64,000 nt of DNA from contig NC_002936.3 in the NCBI RefSeq assembly GCF_000011905.1, forward strand, positions 992,001-1,056,000, written 5' to 3'. Origin of the DNA: Dehalococcoides mccartyi 195. GTDB lineage: Bacteria > Chloroflexota > Dehalococcoidia > Dehalococcoidales > Dehalococcoidaceae. The notes beneath the pieces are model-generated. The model worked only from the letters and a program-made list of their open reading frames with translations. It made no database searches and was not told where the DNA came from. Shown piece by piece: positions 48,929 to 58,245 of the stretch. Every line of letters starts with the position of its first letter. Position 1 is the first letter of the stretch. A program made the position numbers and the translations under genes.

Positions 48929-49852
48929 GTGGAAACTGTATATATAATTGTGCTTGCCCTTGCCTTAGACCTGTTACTGGGTGAATATCCCGCACCTCTT
49001 CACCCGGTAGTTTGGCTTGGCAAATTTATATCCTTTCTTAACCGCTTCAGTCCTTCACACAGTCCTAAAATCCAGTTTATTTACGGGGCATTTCTAAGCA
49101 TACTGACCGTGAGTATATCTTTTGCAGCCGTATTTTTCATTTTGGGGTATCTCAAAGATTTTAATACCCTGCTTTATATAATTGCGGGTGGGCTTATGCT
49201 TAAACCCGCCTTTTGCCTGCGCAAGCAATGGACAATAGCCTTGAAAATAAAAAAACTGCTGGGGAATAATAGCAACAGTGTACCCCCTAAAGAATTGGAA
49301 ACACTGATAGGTACCGTCCCGCATACTCAAGAAGGCCTCAGCCGCAAAGACATTGTTTCCGCTTCCATACGTTCCATTTCGGAAAACGCCAGCGATTTTT
49401 TTGTAGCTCCCCTCTTTTACTTTATATTTTTGGGCGTACCCGGGGCTTTTGCCTACCGGGCTATAAATACACTGGACAGCATGATAGGTTATCATGGCCA
49501 GTACGAATACTTGGGGAAATTTGCCGCCCGGTTGGATGACACAGCTAATTTTATCCCAGCCCGCCTGACCGCCCTGCTTTTTGTAATAGGAGCATTTATT
49601 CTTCGGCAAAACCCCAAACGGGCACTACACTCTGCCGTCGCAGACCATGCCAGAACTACCTCCCCTAACGCAGGCTGGCCTATGGCTGCCATGGCCGGAG
49701 CAATTGGTATTTCGCTGGAAAAGGCTAACTGCTACACTATAGGTAAGCCGCTTCACCCGCTAAGTGACACAGACCTGAGTGTTGCCGTCAGGCTGTATAA
49801 AGCCAGTATGTTTATCTGGGCAGGTATATGCATAGCCATTGCCTGGATATAA
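48929..49852 (+). CDS. cbiB: Adenosylcobinamide-phosphate synthase CbiB/CobD
   Basis: A 307-residue inner-membrane enzyme with 5-6 hydrophobic segments. Marks are LDLLLGEYPAPLHPVVWLGK at the N-terminus, GLSRKDIVSASIRSISENASD (the active-site region) and AYRAINTLDSMIGYH. It attaches aminopropanol to cobyric acid. In Dehalococcoides, which needs corrinoids for reductive dehalogenases but cannot make the ring, this serves salvage and remodelling. It starts with GTG at 48929. cobO follows 35 bases later. Confidence 0.88.
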   Translation: METVYIIVLALALDLLLGEYPAPLHPVVWLGKFISFLNRFSPSHSPKIQFIYGAFLSILTVSISFAAVFFILGYLKDFNTLLYIIAGGLMLKPAFCLRKQWTIALKIKKLLGNNSNSVPPKELETLIGTVPHTQEGLSRKDIVSASIRSISENASDFFVAPLFYFIFLGVPGAFAYRAINTLDSMIGYHGQYEYLGKFAARLDDTANFIPARLTALLFVIGAFILRQNPKRALHSAVADHARTTSPNAGWPMAAMAGAIGISLEKANCYTIGKPLHPLSDTDLSVAVRLYKASMFIWAGICIAIAWI

Positions 49853-49887
49853 ATAACAATGGTCTGAATATTTGCAGGAGTTGAAAA

Positions 49888-50436
49888 GTGAATGATACCC
49901 CACAAACGGCTAAGTACCATACAGGTCTTGTTCAGATATTTACCGGAGACGGCCGGGGCAAAACCTCGGCGGCTCTGGGTACAGTTATGCGGGCATCCGG
50001 TTACGGACTAAAGGCCTACATAGTCTTTTTCTTAAAGGGCCTTCACGAAGGCGGCGAATACAATTCGCTGAAGCGGCTGCCGGGGATAGATTACGCTATT
50101 TTCGGCCGGAGTGATTTTATGGGGCCGCAGTATACCACTCAGGCAGATTTGGACTACGCCCGACAGGCCTTAGCGGAAGCAAAGAAGGTGATTTTAAGCG
50201 GTGAATATGATGTAGTCATGCTGGACGAAATAAACACCGCCTCTGCCTGGAAGCTTATAAATGTAGAAGATGTGGTTGAACTGGTAAAATCCAAACCGGA
50301 AAAAGTGGAACTGATACTCACCGGACGCCATGCGGATACCCGTCTGGTAGTGCTGGCAGACCAGGTAACCGAACTGGTGAACCGTAAACACCCCTTTGAA
50401 AAAGGAGTGGATGCAAGACAGGGGATAGATTACTAA
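49888..50436 (+). CDS. cobO: Cob(I)yrinic acid a,c-diamide adenosyltransferase
   Basis: A 182-residue CobA/CobO/BtuR-type enzyme attaching the adenosyl group of ATP to the corrinoid cobalt. The P-loop IFTGDGRGKTSAALGTVMRA is near the start, VMLDEINTASAWKLI gives the Walker B-like region, and ELILTGRHADTRLV is family-typical. A GTG start at 49888 has CAGGAG 8 bases upstream. It follows cbiB and overlaps the nitrilase-like gene (TAATG), suggesting one transcript. Confidence 0.9.
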   Translation: MNDTPQTAKYHTGLVQIFTGDGRGKTSAALGTVMRASGYGLKAYIVFFLKGLHEGGEYNSLKRLPGIDYAIFGRSDFMGPQYTTQADLDYARQALAEAKKVILSGEYDVVMLDEINTASAWKLINVEDVVELVKSKPEKVELILTGRHADTRLVVLADQVTELVNRKHPFEKGVDARQGIDY

Positions 50437-51212
50437 TGACTGAAACATTTAAAGTAGCCATGCTGCATATAGAGCCCAAAACCGCAGATATTGAAGCCAA
50501 CCGTACCCTAATTTCAAATTCCCTCCGCAAAGCCGCTCTGGCCGGGGTAAAATGGGTGCTGACCCCTGAAATGGCCGTCTCAGGCTATTTTTTTGAAGAA
50601 GTCATAGGCACAAAATGGATATCTCCCCAGCCCGACCGGTGGCTGACAGAAATAATGGAGTTATGTAAATCTCTGGATATAGGGGTATTCCTCTCCTACC
50701 CGGAAAGAGAGCTCTCCAGCGGTAAATGCTATAACTGCTTGTTTGCCATAAACCGTAAAGGCGAACTGGCAGGCAAACACGCTAAAATAGAAGTACACCC
50801 CGGTGCGGAGGAAGGCTGGTCAAGCCCCGGAAACAGCCTTTCAGTCTTTGAGATGGACGGGTGCAAGCTGGGTATGCTTATCTGTGCGGACACTTATGAC
50901 GGCAAACATGCCGGGATACTTGCCGGGCAGGGTGCAAAGCTTATTATTGCGGCGGCAGCCTGGGGCAGTAAATACCCGCCGGAGGAGCGCTGGAAGAAAC
51001 GCACGGTTGAAACAGGTCTGCCCCTCTGGGTGTGCAACCGTACAGGCCGGGAAAAGCAGGTTGATTTCACTCAGGCCAGAAGCGTGGTAGTTGAAGACGG
51101 GGTTGAAAAGCTGGTTTATATAGGGGAGAAATCAGCTATGCTTGTTTTTGACTTTGACCCCGGCTCTAAAAGAACACTAAGCCAGACCTTCAGGATTATT
51201 GATATACCTTAG
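50436..51212 (+). CDS. Carbon-nitrogen hydrolase (nitrilase superfamily)
   Basis: A 258-residue amidase with the family triad: Glu in VLTPEMAVSGYFFEE, Lys in GKHAKIEVHP and Cys in LGMLICADTYDG. The substrate is unknown; omega-amidase or carbamoyl-type activities are possible. It starts on the stop codon of cobO, so co-expression is likely, although no link with corrinoids is known to me. No signal peptide. Confidence 0.8.
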   Translation: MTETFKVAMLHIEPKTADIEANRTLISNSLRKAALAGVKWVLTPEMAVSGYFFEEVIGTKWISPQPDRWLTEIMELCKSLDIGVFLSYPERELSSGKCYNCLFAINRKGELAGKHAKIEVHPGAEEGWSSPGNSLSVFEMDGCKLGMLICADTYDGKHAGILAGQGAKLIIAAAAWGSKYPPEERWKKRTVETGLPLWVCNRTGREKQVDFTQARSVVVEDGVEKLVYIGEKSAMLVFDFDPGSKRTLSQTFRIIDIP

Positions 51213-51251
51213 CTATGACATATTTTGACATATAGGCTATAATAACGCCGT

Positions 51252-52697
51252 ATGATCAGTGTTGTATTACCTGCATGCAATGAAGAGAAATTTCTTCCCC
51301 GCAGTCTTGACAGCCTGTGCCGGCAAGATTTCGGCAGTTATGAAGTTATCGTAGTAGTAAACGGCAGCACCGACAAAACCGCCCTGGTTGCCCGTAAATA
51401 CCCCGTAAAGATACTGCACTGCGAGAAACACAGTGCCTTTTATGCCCGGCAAATAGGTGCGGAAGCTGCTTCAGGTGAAATAATAGTTCAGGCAGATGCT
51501 GACACCATCTACCCGCCGGACTGGCTTTCCCTTATCTATGCGGATTTCAAACGCCAGCCTTCTGCCGTAGTCGTAGCCGTAGCCGGGGTTTACAAATATG
51601 CTGACCCGCCTTGGTGGGCATTTCTGGAGTATTTTCTGCGGCTGGTATGCAATACCTATACCCGGCTGTTTCATGGCCGCCCTATGCTCATTTCAGGGGC
51701 GAATTTTGCCTTTAAACGCCACGTATTTGAAAGAATAGGCGGATACCACGTAAGTGCCTTTTCAGCAGACCAATATGATATCTCCACCCGCTTAAGCAGA
51801 CAGGGCAAAGTCCTCCTGGACCGCCGCCTGATAGCCCTTACCTCTGCCCGGAGGGTCAAAAAACCGTTCCTCAGGATACTGCGGGATGTATTTAATAATA
51901 TTGCTATGGTAACCGGCTGGGTATTAGAGCATATAAGCCAGTTTTTCCGCAGCCTGTACCGCAGTCCCAGCTTTTTTCATTCAGTCAAAAATACCTTACC
52001 CATACTAGGCTTAGTAGGCATACTCTTCTGGGGGTATGCCAGCCCTTCGTCACAGCTGTTCGGCAAAGTTTATTTTGAGGGTGACGGTCAGGGTAAAAAT
52101 ATTGCCCTGACGTTTGAGGACGGCCCCAGCCCCGAATATACCGGCGCAATCCTGGACATACTAGATAAGTACAATATAAAGGCAACCTTTTTTGTGGTGG
52201 GCAAACAGGTGGAAGTTTACCCTGAACTAACCAGGGAAATACTTGAACGCGGGCATATACTGGGTAACCACTCTTACAGCCATGATGCCAACCATGCCCT
52301 GTCTGATTTCGGTTCAAAAGATATGCTAAGGTGTGCCGAAGTCATCTGCCAATATACCGGCATTACTCCCTGTTTGTACCGCCCGCCATATGGGAAAAGC
52401 TCCCCCTGGGAACTGTCGGCTACTAAGGAAATGAATATGATAACGGTCAACTGGAGCTATGCGGTAGAGGGTGACAGTCTGGCCGAAACTGACAACGCCG
52501 TTTCCAAGGTACTTGATGAAATAAACCCCGGCTGTATTCTGCTGCTCCATGACGGATACGGCATAGACTCCAACAGCCTTGAATCTGACTGCCAGCTGAC
52601 TCTCAAAGTGCTGGACAGCCTTATATCAAACCTGCTCAAGCAGGGCTACAATTTTGTGACCGTACCCGTCTTACTGGGCACGAATGCTTACAGTTAG
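51252..52697 (+). CDS. Glycosyltransferase 2 - polysaccharide deacetylase fusion
   Basis: A 481-residue protein. Residues 1-210 are a GT2 domain: ISVVLPACNEEKFLPRSLDSL, VVVNGSTDKTALVA, VQADADTIYP (DxD-like) and GGYHVSAFSADQYD. A hydrophobic stretch follows (LPILGLVGILFWGYASPSS). Residues 280-475 are a NodB/CE4 domain with ALTFEDGPS, NHSYSH (metal His pair), YRPPYGKS and ILLLHDGYG. The CE4 motif is normally TFDDGP; here the first Asp, the catalytic base, is Glu. It may make or trim an N-acetylated surface glycan. Confidence 0.82.
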   Translation: MISVVLPACNEEKFLPRSLDSLCRQDFGSYEVIVVVNGSTDKTALVARKYPVKILHCEKHSAFYARQIGAEAASGEIIVQADADTIYPPDWLSLIYADFKRQPSAVVVAVAGVYKYADPPWWAFLEYFLRLVCNTYTRLFHGRPMLISGANFAFKRHVFERIGGYHVSAFSADQYDISTRLSRQGKVLLDRRLIALTSARRVKKPFLRILRDVFNNIAMVTGWVLEHISQFFRSLYRSPSFFHSVKNTLPILGLVGILFWGYASPSSQLFGKVYFEGDGQGKNIALTFEDGPSPEYTGAILDILDKYNIKATFFVVGKQVEVYPELTREILERGHILGNHSYSHDANHALSDFGSKDMLRCAEVICQYTGITPCLYRPPYGKSSPWELSATKEMNMITVNWSYAVEGDSLAETDNAVSKVLDEINPGCILLLHDGYGIDSNSLESDCQLTLKVLDSLISNLLKQGYNFVTVPVLLGTNAYS

Positions 52698-52706
52698 GTA
52701 TATTTA

Positions 52707-53369
52707 ATGGATTTTGAAACCTTAATTAACCAGAGCGTTGCCATGCTCTCCGAATTTAATCTGGTAGTTTTACTGGTACTTTTCGGGGTCTGTTTTATCA
52801 GTGAAACTGTAGGGCTGACCATACCATACCTCTTGGAAACAGCCTGGCTGATGGGCGGATATCAGGTGGCTAACGGAGAGCTTTCCTTATGGCTGCTTAT
52901 TTTGCTGATACTGGTAGCTCAGGCCGGACGGCAGATAGGGGCTTTGGCATTGTCACGTTTGGGAATGGTAGGCAGCGGCCCTATAGAAAGGTTTATCACT
53001 TTCCTCCGCACCAGAACTCCGCTTAAAAAGATGTCGGAATCCCCGGCCTTGCAGAGGGTAAACCTGTATTCGCCCTTTGCCATAGCAGTAGGCAGGTTTA
53101 TGTGGCTGCGCATACCGCTGACACTGCTCATGGGAGCCAAACGCAAAACCAAGGTACTCATGCTGGGAGTGCTGATATCCGGCCTTTTTTATGATGCCCT
53201 TTACGTTATCTTCGGGGCAGTAGTGGGCAAGGTATTCACCTTAAACCCAGTCCAGATGGTAATCATCTTCACCGGAGGGCTGACACTTCTGTATATAGGC
53301 ACATTTGCCATTCAGCAGGTTGTAAGCCGTCTTAAAAATAAACCCCCAAACACCAGCCGGGGAGTTTAA
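52707..53369 (+). CDS. DedA/VTT-like membrane protein
   Basis: A 220-residue protein with 4-5 hydrophobic segments (NLVVLLVLFGVCFISETVGL, LWLLILLILVAQAGRQIGAL, KVLMLGVLISGLFYDALYVI, VIIFTGGLTLLYIGTFAI) and the arrangement of a re-entrant-loop DedA/VTT protein, including GRFMWLRIPLTLLMGAKR, similar to the F/Y-x-R-x-x-P motif. DedA proteins move lipids such as undecaprenyl phosphate, which would fit the glycan enzyme just upstream (9 bases). The match is by pattern only. Confidence 0.6.
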   Translation: MDFETLINQSVAMLSEFNLVVLLVLFGVCFISETVGLTIPYLLETAWLMGGYQVANGELSLWLLILLILVAQAGRQIGALALSRLGMVGSGPIERFITFLRTRTPLKKMSESPALQRVNLYSPFAIAVGRFMWLRIPLTLLMGAKRKTKVLMLGVLISGLFYDALYVIFGAVVGKVFTLNPVQMVIIFTGGLTLLYIGTFAIQQVVSRLKNKPPNTSRGV

Positions 53370-54187
53370 ACCGAAAAATCCTCCCGGCGCAACTGGTAGC
53401 GGGCATGGCGTATAGCCCTTACTAGTAACAGCAAACTTAATGCGGCCACCGCCAGCAGCACTACCGCCGCCCAGACACCGGGCAGATTCAGCCCGCTGGC
53501 TATATCCCAGACAATATGCAGTGCCACAGCCAGCATAAAAGCCAGTATAACTGCCAGATTAAGCGGCCCTCTGCCATATTCGGCGCGCTGTCTCCACAGC
53601 ACGGCACAGACTATACCAGTCCAGGCGGCATGCCCGGCAGGTGAAAACAAGCCCCGGAAAAGAAGCACCTGCTCCAAGATATTTATATCCCCCTGGCTCT
53701 GGATAAGGCTAACCACCCCATAACCCATCGTTTCCAAAGCGGCAAAGCCCATTCCGGCTGCCACTCCGAATAAAACCCCGTTAGCCTCAGCCCGGAAACC
53801 TCCGCCCCAGAAAAGCAGCATCGGGAATATCAGTTTGGCAGCTTCTTCAATAACTCCCACCACAAACAACCCTGACAGGTTCAGGTTGGAGACAGTAGCA
53901 TATTCCAGCAAACCTGCCATAATCAGCCCGATTATCCCGCCCACAAAGAAACTGGCCAGCACCCAGCGGATATTTTTGTTCGCCAGAGGCAAACGCTCAT
54001 AGATAAATACGACAAAGGTTACCGGCATGATAAAGGCACCCAGCACTACCAGTAGCGGCAAAAAGTTAGCCCCGCCGGTCAGCTTGATAAGCTGGTCGGC
54101 AACTAAAAACAGTCCCAGCCCGCCTACCAGTACCCAGGTCCAGCGGTAAGTGGTCAGATAGGTTTTAATTTTCTTCAGGTAGTTCAT
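53366..54187 (-). CDS. PrsW-family intramembrane metalloprotease
   Basis: A 273-residue protein with about eight hydrophobic segments and the PrsW motifs GVIEEAAKLIFPML (EExxK), GMGFAALETMGYG, FSPAGHAAWTGIVCA and ALHIVWDIASG, which together supply the predicted metal-binding Glu and His residues. PrsW proteases cleave anti-sigma factors or other membrane proteins. The ATG at 54187 lies just beyond TATACT, so translation may be leaderless; a longer frame to 54229 has a weaker start. It converges with the DedA-like gene with a 4-base overlap. Confidence 0.78.
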   Translation of the reverse strand: MNYLKKIKTYLTTYRWTWVLVGGLGLFLVADQLIKLTGGANFLPLLVVLGAFIMPVTFVVFIYERLPLANKNIRWVLASFFVGGIIGLIMAGLLEYATVSNLNLSGLFVVGVIEEAAKLIFPMLLFWGGGFRAEANGVLFGVAAGMGFAALETMGYGVVSLIQSQGDINILEQVLLFRGLFSPAGHAAWTGIVCAVLWRQRAEYGRGPLNLAVILAFMLAVALHIVWDIASGLNLPGVWAAVVLLAVAALSLLLLVRAIRHARYQLRREDFSV

Positions 54188-54591
54188 ATCTGTTAGTATA
54201 AGCCTAACACTGGAAAGCCGCCCCTTCAATCACCCATATGGTTAAAACATAAATATTCATTAAATCTTTTAAATATCCAAACTAAAAATACTATAATTCT
54301 TCGCCTCTAAAGATATAACGCACAGACAGGCCAGAAGATGGCAAAAGTATCTTAAATACTGCGGTAATACCACCAAGCTTACCGTACAGCCAATATCTCT
54401 GATACCCAAAAAGAATTAAGCGTCTTTATAAATTAAACAGATTGCTTATGCCAGCCGGTAAAGAGGTCTCGAGTGACTATAAAAAATGATGGCAGTGCGG
54501 AATGTTCGGCTATCTCAAGATATAGCGGGGATTAAGGTCTTACCGCCGCAAGCGGCAAGACCAAAATATTTGAATATTTAAACCGATACAG
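54188..54591. other. A+T-rich intergenic region with hairpin
   Basis: No credible gene in about 400 bases. It contains a TATAAT (54292-54297, plus) with a poor -35, and a strong hairpin GGTCTT-A-CCGC...GCGG-C-AAGACC (54536-54562) without a U-run on either strand. It lies just downstream of the NarL-type regulator gene. A small RNA is possible but unproven. Confidence 0.3.
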
Positions 54592-55371
54592 CTAAACAAG
54601 CCCGAACTTGACAGCCGCAATACCCGCCAGAGTCCGGTTGGAAACGTTGAGTTTGCTTAGAATACTTTTAACATATTTCTTGATGGTGATTTCAGCATAA
54701 TCCATATTAACGCTGATTTCCTTGTTGGTATAACCGCGCGCCACCATAATAAGTATCTCCAGTTCACGCGGGGAAAGCACGTCCTGAGGTACGATACTTA
54801 CTGCTGAAGACGAGTGTTCACTGCTTAAATTCTGTCTTTCAGCCCGTATATTTAAAGCTTTGATCATTTTTTTAGAGGCATTTTCAAGTAATTTTTCCTG
54901 CCAGACACTGCCGCCGCAAGCTACAACCCTGATAGTGTTGGAAAGAAGCTCAGGCGAAGAGTTTTTAGTCAAAAACCCATTTATACTGTTAGCCAAAGCA
55001 TCGGCTGTATATTGTTCAGCCTCGTACTCGGTAAGAAATATAACCCTGGCCGGAGGATATACGGCCTTCAGCTGGCGGCTCAGCTCACATCCGCACATAC
55101 CGGATATGGTAACATCCATTACAATAACCTGGGGTTTTAGTTCCTGTACCAGCTTGATAGCATCCGAGGCATTATCCGCCTCGCCCACTATCTCAATATC
55201 TGCTTCGCATCGCAGCATTTTACGCAAGCCTTCTCTGGCAACTTCGTGGTCATCCGCCAACAGGATTTTGACAGGTGAAGGACAGTGCCCTGCCCTGGCA
55301 GAGGGTTTGCCGGGTTTCAAGGTTATCTTATTCACAGCCTTTATTACCTCTTTAGATGTATGCAAAGACAT
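54592..55371 (-). CDS. NarL/LuxR-family response regulator
   Basis: A 259-residue regulator with an N-terminal extension of about 33 residues before a standard receiver: acidic pair in ILLADDHEVAREGL, phospho-Asp in VIVMDVTISG and Lys in GFLTKNSSPELL. The C-terminal LuxR helix-turn-helix is LSPRELEILIMVARGYTNKEIS followed by YVKSILSKLNVSNRT. I chose the ATG at 55371; a start at 55410 is open too. No partner kinase lies adjacent, so the signal is unknown. Confidence 0.85.
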   Translation of the reverse strand: MSLHTSKEVIKAVNKITLKPGKPSARAGHCPSPVKILLADDHEVAREGLRKMLRCEADIEIVGEADNASDAIKLVQELKPQVIVMDVTISGMCGCELSRQLKAVYPPARVIFLTEYEAEQYTADALANSINGFLTKNSSPELLSNTIRVVACGGSVWQEKLLENASKKMIKALNIRAERQNLSSEHSSSAVSIVPQDVLSPRELEILIMVARGYTNKEISVNMDYAEITIKKYVKSILSKLNVSNRTLAGIAAVKFGLV

Positions 55372-55503
55372 GAATATGCCTTGTGTCAATGCAGCCGCAG
55401 CATTCCTCATAATACTACGTACAACTACGGAATAAAAGACCTGATTTTCATTTTCAGCCCGGAATTGCCCGTCAGCGACTGAATTTATCCAATAATACTC
55501 ATT

Positions 55504-55537
55504 AAAAAAGGAGGCTACGGATATCCGTAGCCTCCTT
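55504..55537 (-). terminator. Terminator after the ACD/Pat-like gene
   Basis: A perfect 13-bp stem (55508-55520 with 55525-55537) around ATAT, made of AAGGAGGCTACGG and its complement, followed on the minus strand by TTTTTT. It lies about 30 bases past the stop at 55570. Confidence 0.85.
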
Positions 55538-55569
55538 AACCATTACTCCTAAACGCTTTGGCTGTATTT

Positions 55570-58056
55570 TTAGAGTTCCATATTAACTTTGTATTCGGTG
55601 GACTTGTCTTTCTTGATATTAAAACCGAAATCTTTACACAGATTCAGCATAACCACATTTTCGGCCAGTACCACACCATACAAATTCTTCAGGCCCTTTT
55701 CGCGGCCAATGCCAATCAGCATATCCAGCAGTTTAGCCCCCAGCTCATGGTGCTGGAAGTCATCTGCCACCAGTACTGAGAACTCACCGCTCTGGCCGCT
55801 GTGGTCAATTATCAGCCGGCCTACGCCCACGTTGCGTTTCTTGCCCTTGTCATTATATTCGGCAATAATGGCCATTTCGCGGTCATAATCAATATTGCAG
55901 AAACGCACCAGCAGGGAATGGTTAATGTCCTTGAGTATGTGGAAGAAGCGCATACGCGAAGATTCTTCGGACAAGCCTTCCAGCAGAGCTTTTTCCATAG
56001 GCTCGTCTTCAGGGCGGATAGGCCTGAGGATAACATCACGCCCGTCCTTGGTATGCCACGGCTTGATATACTTGGCCGGATACGGGGTAATAATAAGGTG
56101 GTTATGGTCACCCGCCGGGTTCTTGATATATTCTTCGTCTATTATTATGCGGGCATCCAGGGCAATGGCCTCTGAACCCAGCAGTGCCAGCGGGTTAATA
56201 TCAATCTCCATAATCTCAGGGAAATCCACCAGCAAGTTGGAGAACTTAACCAGAGTTTCCTCAAGCAAACGCAGATTCGCCGGGGGTTTGGTGCGGAAGC
56301 CCTTGTAGAGCATTTCGTAGATTTTAGTGCCTTCCATGACCCGTCTGGCAAGCACCTGATTAAGGGGCGGCAGACCCACAGCCACATCCTTTTGGAATTC
56401 GGCTTCAATACCGCCGGAGCCAAACAGAATAACCGGCCCGAAGACCGGGTCTTTCTTTGAGCCGATAATCAGCTCGTAGTCATATTTGTCTACCATGCGC
56501 TGCAGGGTCACGCCCTCAATATTAGCCTCAGGACAGGCCACCTTTACATTTTCCATCATGGTGGCAAAGGCTTTTTCAACCTCGGCCTCGGTTTTAAGCC
56601 CCAGGATAACCCCGCCCACGTCTGATTTATGGGAAATATCCGGCGAAGCAATCTTCATCACCACCGGGAAACGCAGGGCGGACGCAATCTGGGCGGCATC
56701 TTTGCCATCCCGTGCCAAAAACGGTACGGTAGCATCAATGCCGTAGGCCTGAAGGAACTTCTTGGATTCAGTTTCGGAAAGAAGAGTGCGCCCTTCGCTG
56801 GCCACCTTCTTGAGAATAGTCCGTATGTACTCTTTGGAAGGGTCTACGTCTACTGCCAGCTCTTCGGGGGTTTCATACAGGTTTTCAAGGCCGCGGGCAT
56901 AGCGGTACATGAAAATATAACCCTTAACCGCCTCTTCGGGGAACTCAAAACTGGGTATATTGTTCTGATAGAAGAGCTTCCGCGCCTCGGCCACGTTGGC
57001 ATCACCCATCCACGAGGTAAGCACCGGTTTCTTGCTCTTCTTGGCAATTTTGACAATAGTTTTGGCAATATCCAGAGGATTAGCCGCACCCTGGGGGGTA
57101 TAAATAACCACTACACCGTCCACCCCGGGGTCTTTAATGGCGGCTTCAAGGGTGACTGCATACCTTTCGGGGTCGGCATCCCCCAGAATATCCATGGGGT
57201 TGCCTTTACTCCATGAGGGAGGTAGAACCGGATTCAGGGCGGTAACTGTTTCGTCAGTTATATGGGCCAGTTTGCCCTTCTGTTCCATAAGGGAGTCGGT
57301 AGCCAGTACGGCGGGACCGCCGGCATTGGTCACAATAGCCAGGTTCGGCCCCTTGGGCAGATTTGAGGTATTTAAAATAGCGGCACAGCTGAAGAGGTCA
57401 CCGATATTATCCACCCGGACCACGCCTGCCCGCTGGAAAATAGCGTCCACAAACATGGCATTACCCACCATTGAGCCGGTGTGGGATTTGGCGGCCTGAG
57501 CGCTCTCTTCAAAGCGGCCGGGTTTGATAACGATAATGGGCTTGGTGCGGGCAAAACCACGGGCGGCACTCATGAATTTCTTGGCTTCACCCATGGTCTC
57601 CAGATATACAATAATACTCTTGGTATTTTCATCAGTACCAAAGTAATCAATCAAATCACCGAAATTGACATCCATCATAGAGCCGATGGAAGCAAACCCT
57701 GAAAAGCCCACATTCCGGGCAATAGCCCAGTCAAGTACGGCCGAGCCCAAAGCACCGCTCTGTGAGAGGAAAGCCACATTGCCGGGCTTAGGCATTTCCA
57801 TACGGGCAAAGGTAGCGTTGAAACCGCTTGCGGGGCTCATGGTACCCATACAGTTAGGGCCGATAATACGTATGCCGTACTGCTTGGCAATTTCGGCAAT
57901 TTTCTCTTCAAGGGCTTTGCCCTCAGGGCCAACCTCTTTGAAACCAGCCGAAATGATAATAACAGACTTGGTGCCTACTTTGCCGGCATCTTCTATAACC
58001 TGGGGTACAAACTTGGCAGGGACTACCACCAGTACCAGTTCAGGCACTTCGGGCAA
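55570..58056 (-). CDS. ADP-forming acyl-CoA synthetase / Pat-like acetyltransferase, main open frame of a broken gene
   Basis: An 828-residue frame lacking its natural N-terminus. Domain order: the end of a CoA-binding domain (SVIIISAGFKEVG, IRIIGPNCMGTMSP), ligase-CoA (AFLSQSGALGSAVLDWA, AKSHTGSMVG), an ATP-grasp domain (PVVMKIASPDISHKSDVGGVI) and a C-terminal GNAT domain (GRDVILRPIRPED, VADDFQHHELGAKLLDMLI). This matches both ADP-forming acetyl-CoA synthetases and Pat/YfiQ lysine acetyltransferases. An in-frame TAG at 58083-58081 separates it from its start at 58245. Restart could use the TTG at 58056. Confidence 0.85.
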   Translation of the reverse strand: MPEVPELVLVVVPAKFVPQVIEDAGKVGTKSVIIISAGFKEVGPEGKALEEKIAEIAKQYGIRIIGPNCMGTMSPASGFNATFARMEMPKPGNVAFLSQSGALGSAVLDWAIARNVGFSGFASIGSMMDVNFGDLIDYFGTDENTKSIIVYLETMGEAKKFMSAARGFARTKPIIVIKPGRFEESAQAAKSHTGSMVGNAMFVDAIFQRAGVVRVDNIGDLFSCAAILNTSNLPKGPNLAIVTNAGGPAVLATDSLMEQKGKLAHITDETVTALNPVLPPSWSKGNPMDILGDADPERYAVTLEAAIKDPGVDGVVVIYTPQGAANPLDIAKTIVKIAKKSKKPVLTSWMGDANVAEARKLFYQNNIPSFEFPEEAVKGYIFMYRYARGLENLYETPEELAVDVDPSKEYIRTILKKVASEGRTLLSETESKKFLQAYGIDATVPFLARDGKDAAQIASALRFPVVMKIASPDISHKSDVGGVILGLKTEAEVEKAFATMMENVKVACPEANIEGVTLQRMVDKYDYELIIGSKKDPVFGPVILFGSGGIEAEFQKDVAVGLPPLNQVLARRVMEGTKIYEMLYKGFRTKPPANLRLLEETLVKFSNLLVDFPEIMEIDINPLALLGSEAIALDARIIIDEEYIKNPAGDHNHLIITPYPAKYIKPWHTKDGRDVILRPIRPEDEPMEKALLEGLSEESSRMRFFHILKDINHSLLVRFCNIDYDREMAIIAEYNDKGKKRNVGVGRLIIDHSGQSGEFSVLVADDFQHHELGAKLLDMLIGIGREKGLKNLYGVVLAENVVMLNLCKDFGFNIKKDKSTEYKVNMEL

Positions 58057-58080
58057 ATCTTTGAGGGCCGGATAACATTT

Positions 58081-58245
58081 CTATTCCAGTACGGATTCCC
58101 GGTTCGGGTTAACAGGATAAACAGCCCTTCGGTCTTTACCTTTAATAAGATTCTGAAGAATAATTTTGCCGGTAGAACCTTCTTTGTCAGTTGCGCCTAC
58201 CAGAGCTACGCTCTTAGGGTTGAAAAATAGCTTGATCTTGTCCAC
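58081..58245 (-). pseudogene. N-terminal fragment of the ACD/Pat-like gene ending at an in-frame TAG
   Basis: A GTG at 58245 with AAGGAG about 5 bases upstream opens a 54-codon frame reading VDKIKLFFNPKSVALVGATD and continuing IILQNLIKGKDRRAVYPVNP, the normal start of a CoA-binding domain. It ends at TAG (58083-58081), after which KCYPALKDLPEVPEL continues without a frame change. The full gene would encode about 891 residues. It is either a real nonsense mutation or a sequence error. Confidence 0.75.

Noticed and set aside
58081-58083. TAG as a read-through or pyrrolysine codon
   Set aside because: No pyrrolysine genes are known to me in this group, there is no visible downstream structure, and homologous proteins do not carry such a residue here. 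Mutation or sequence error is simpler.
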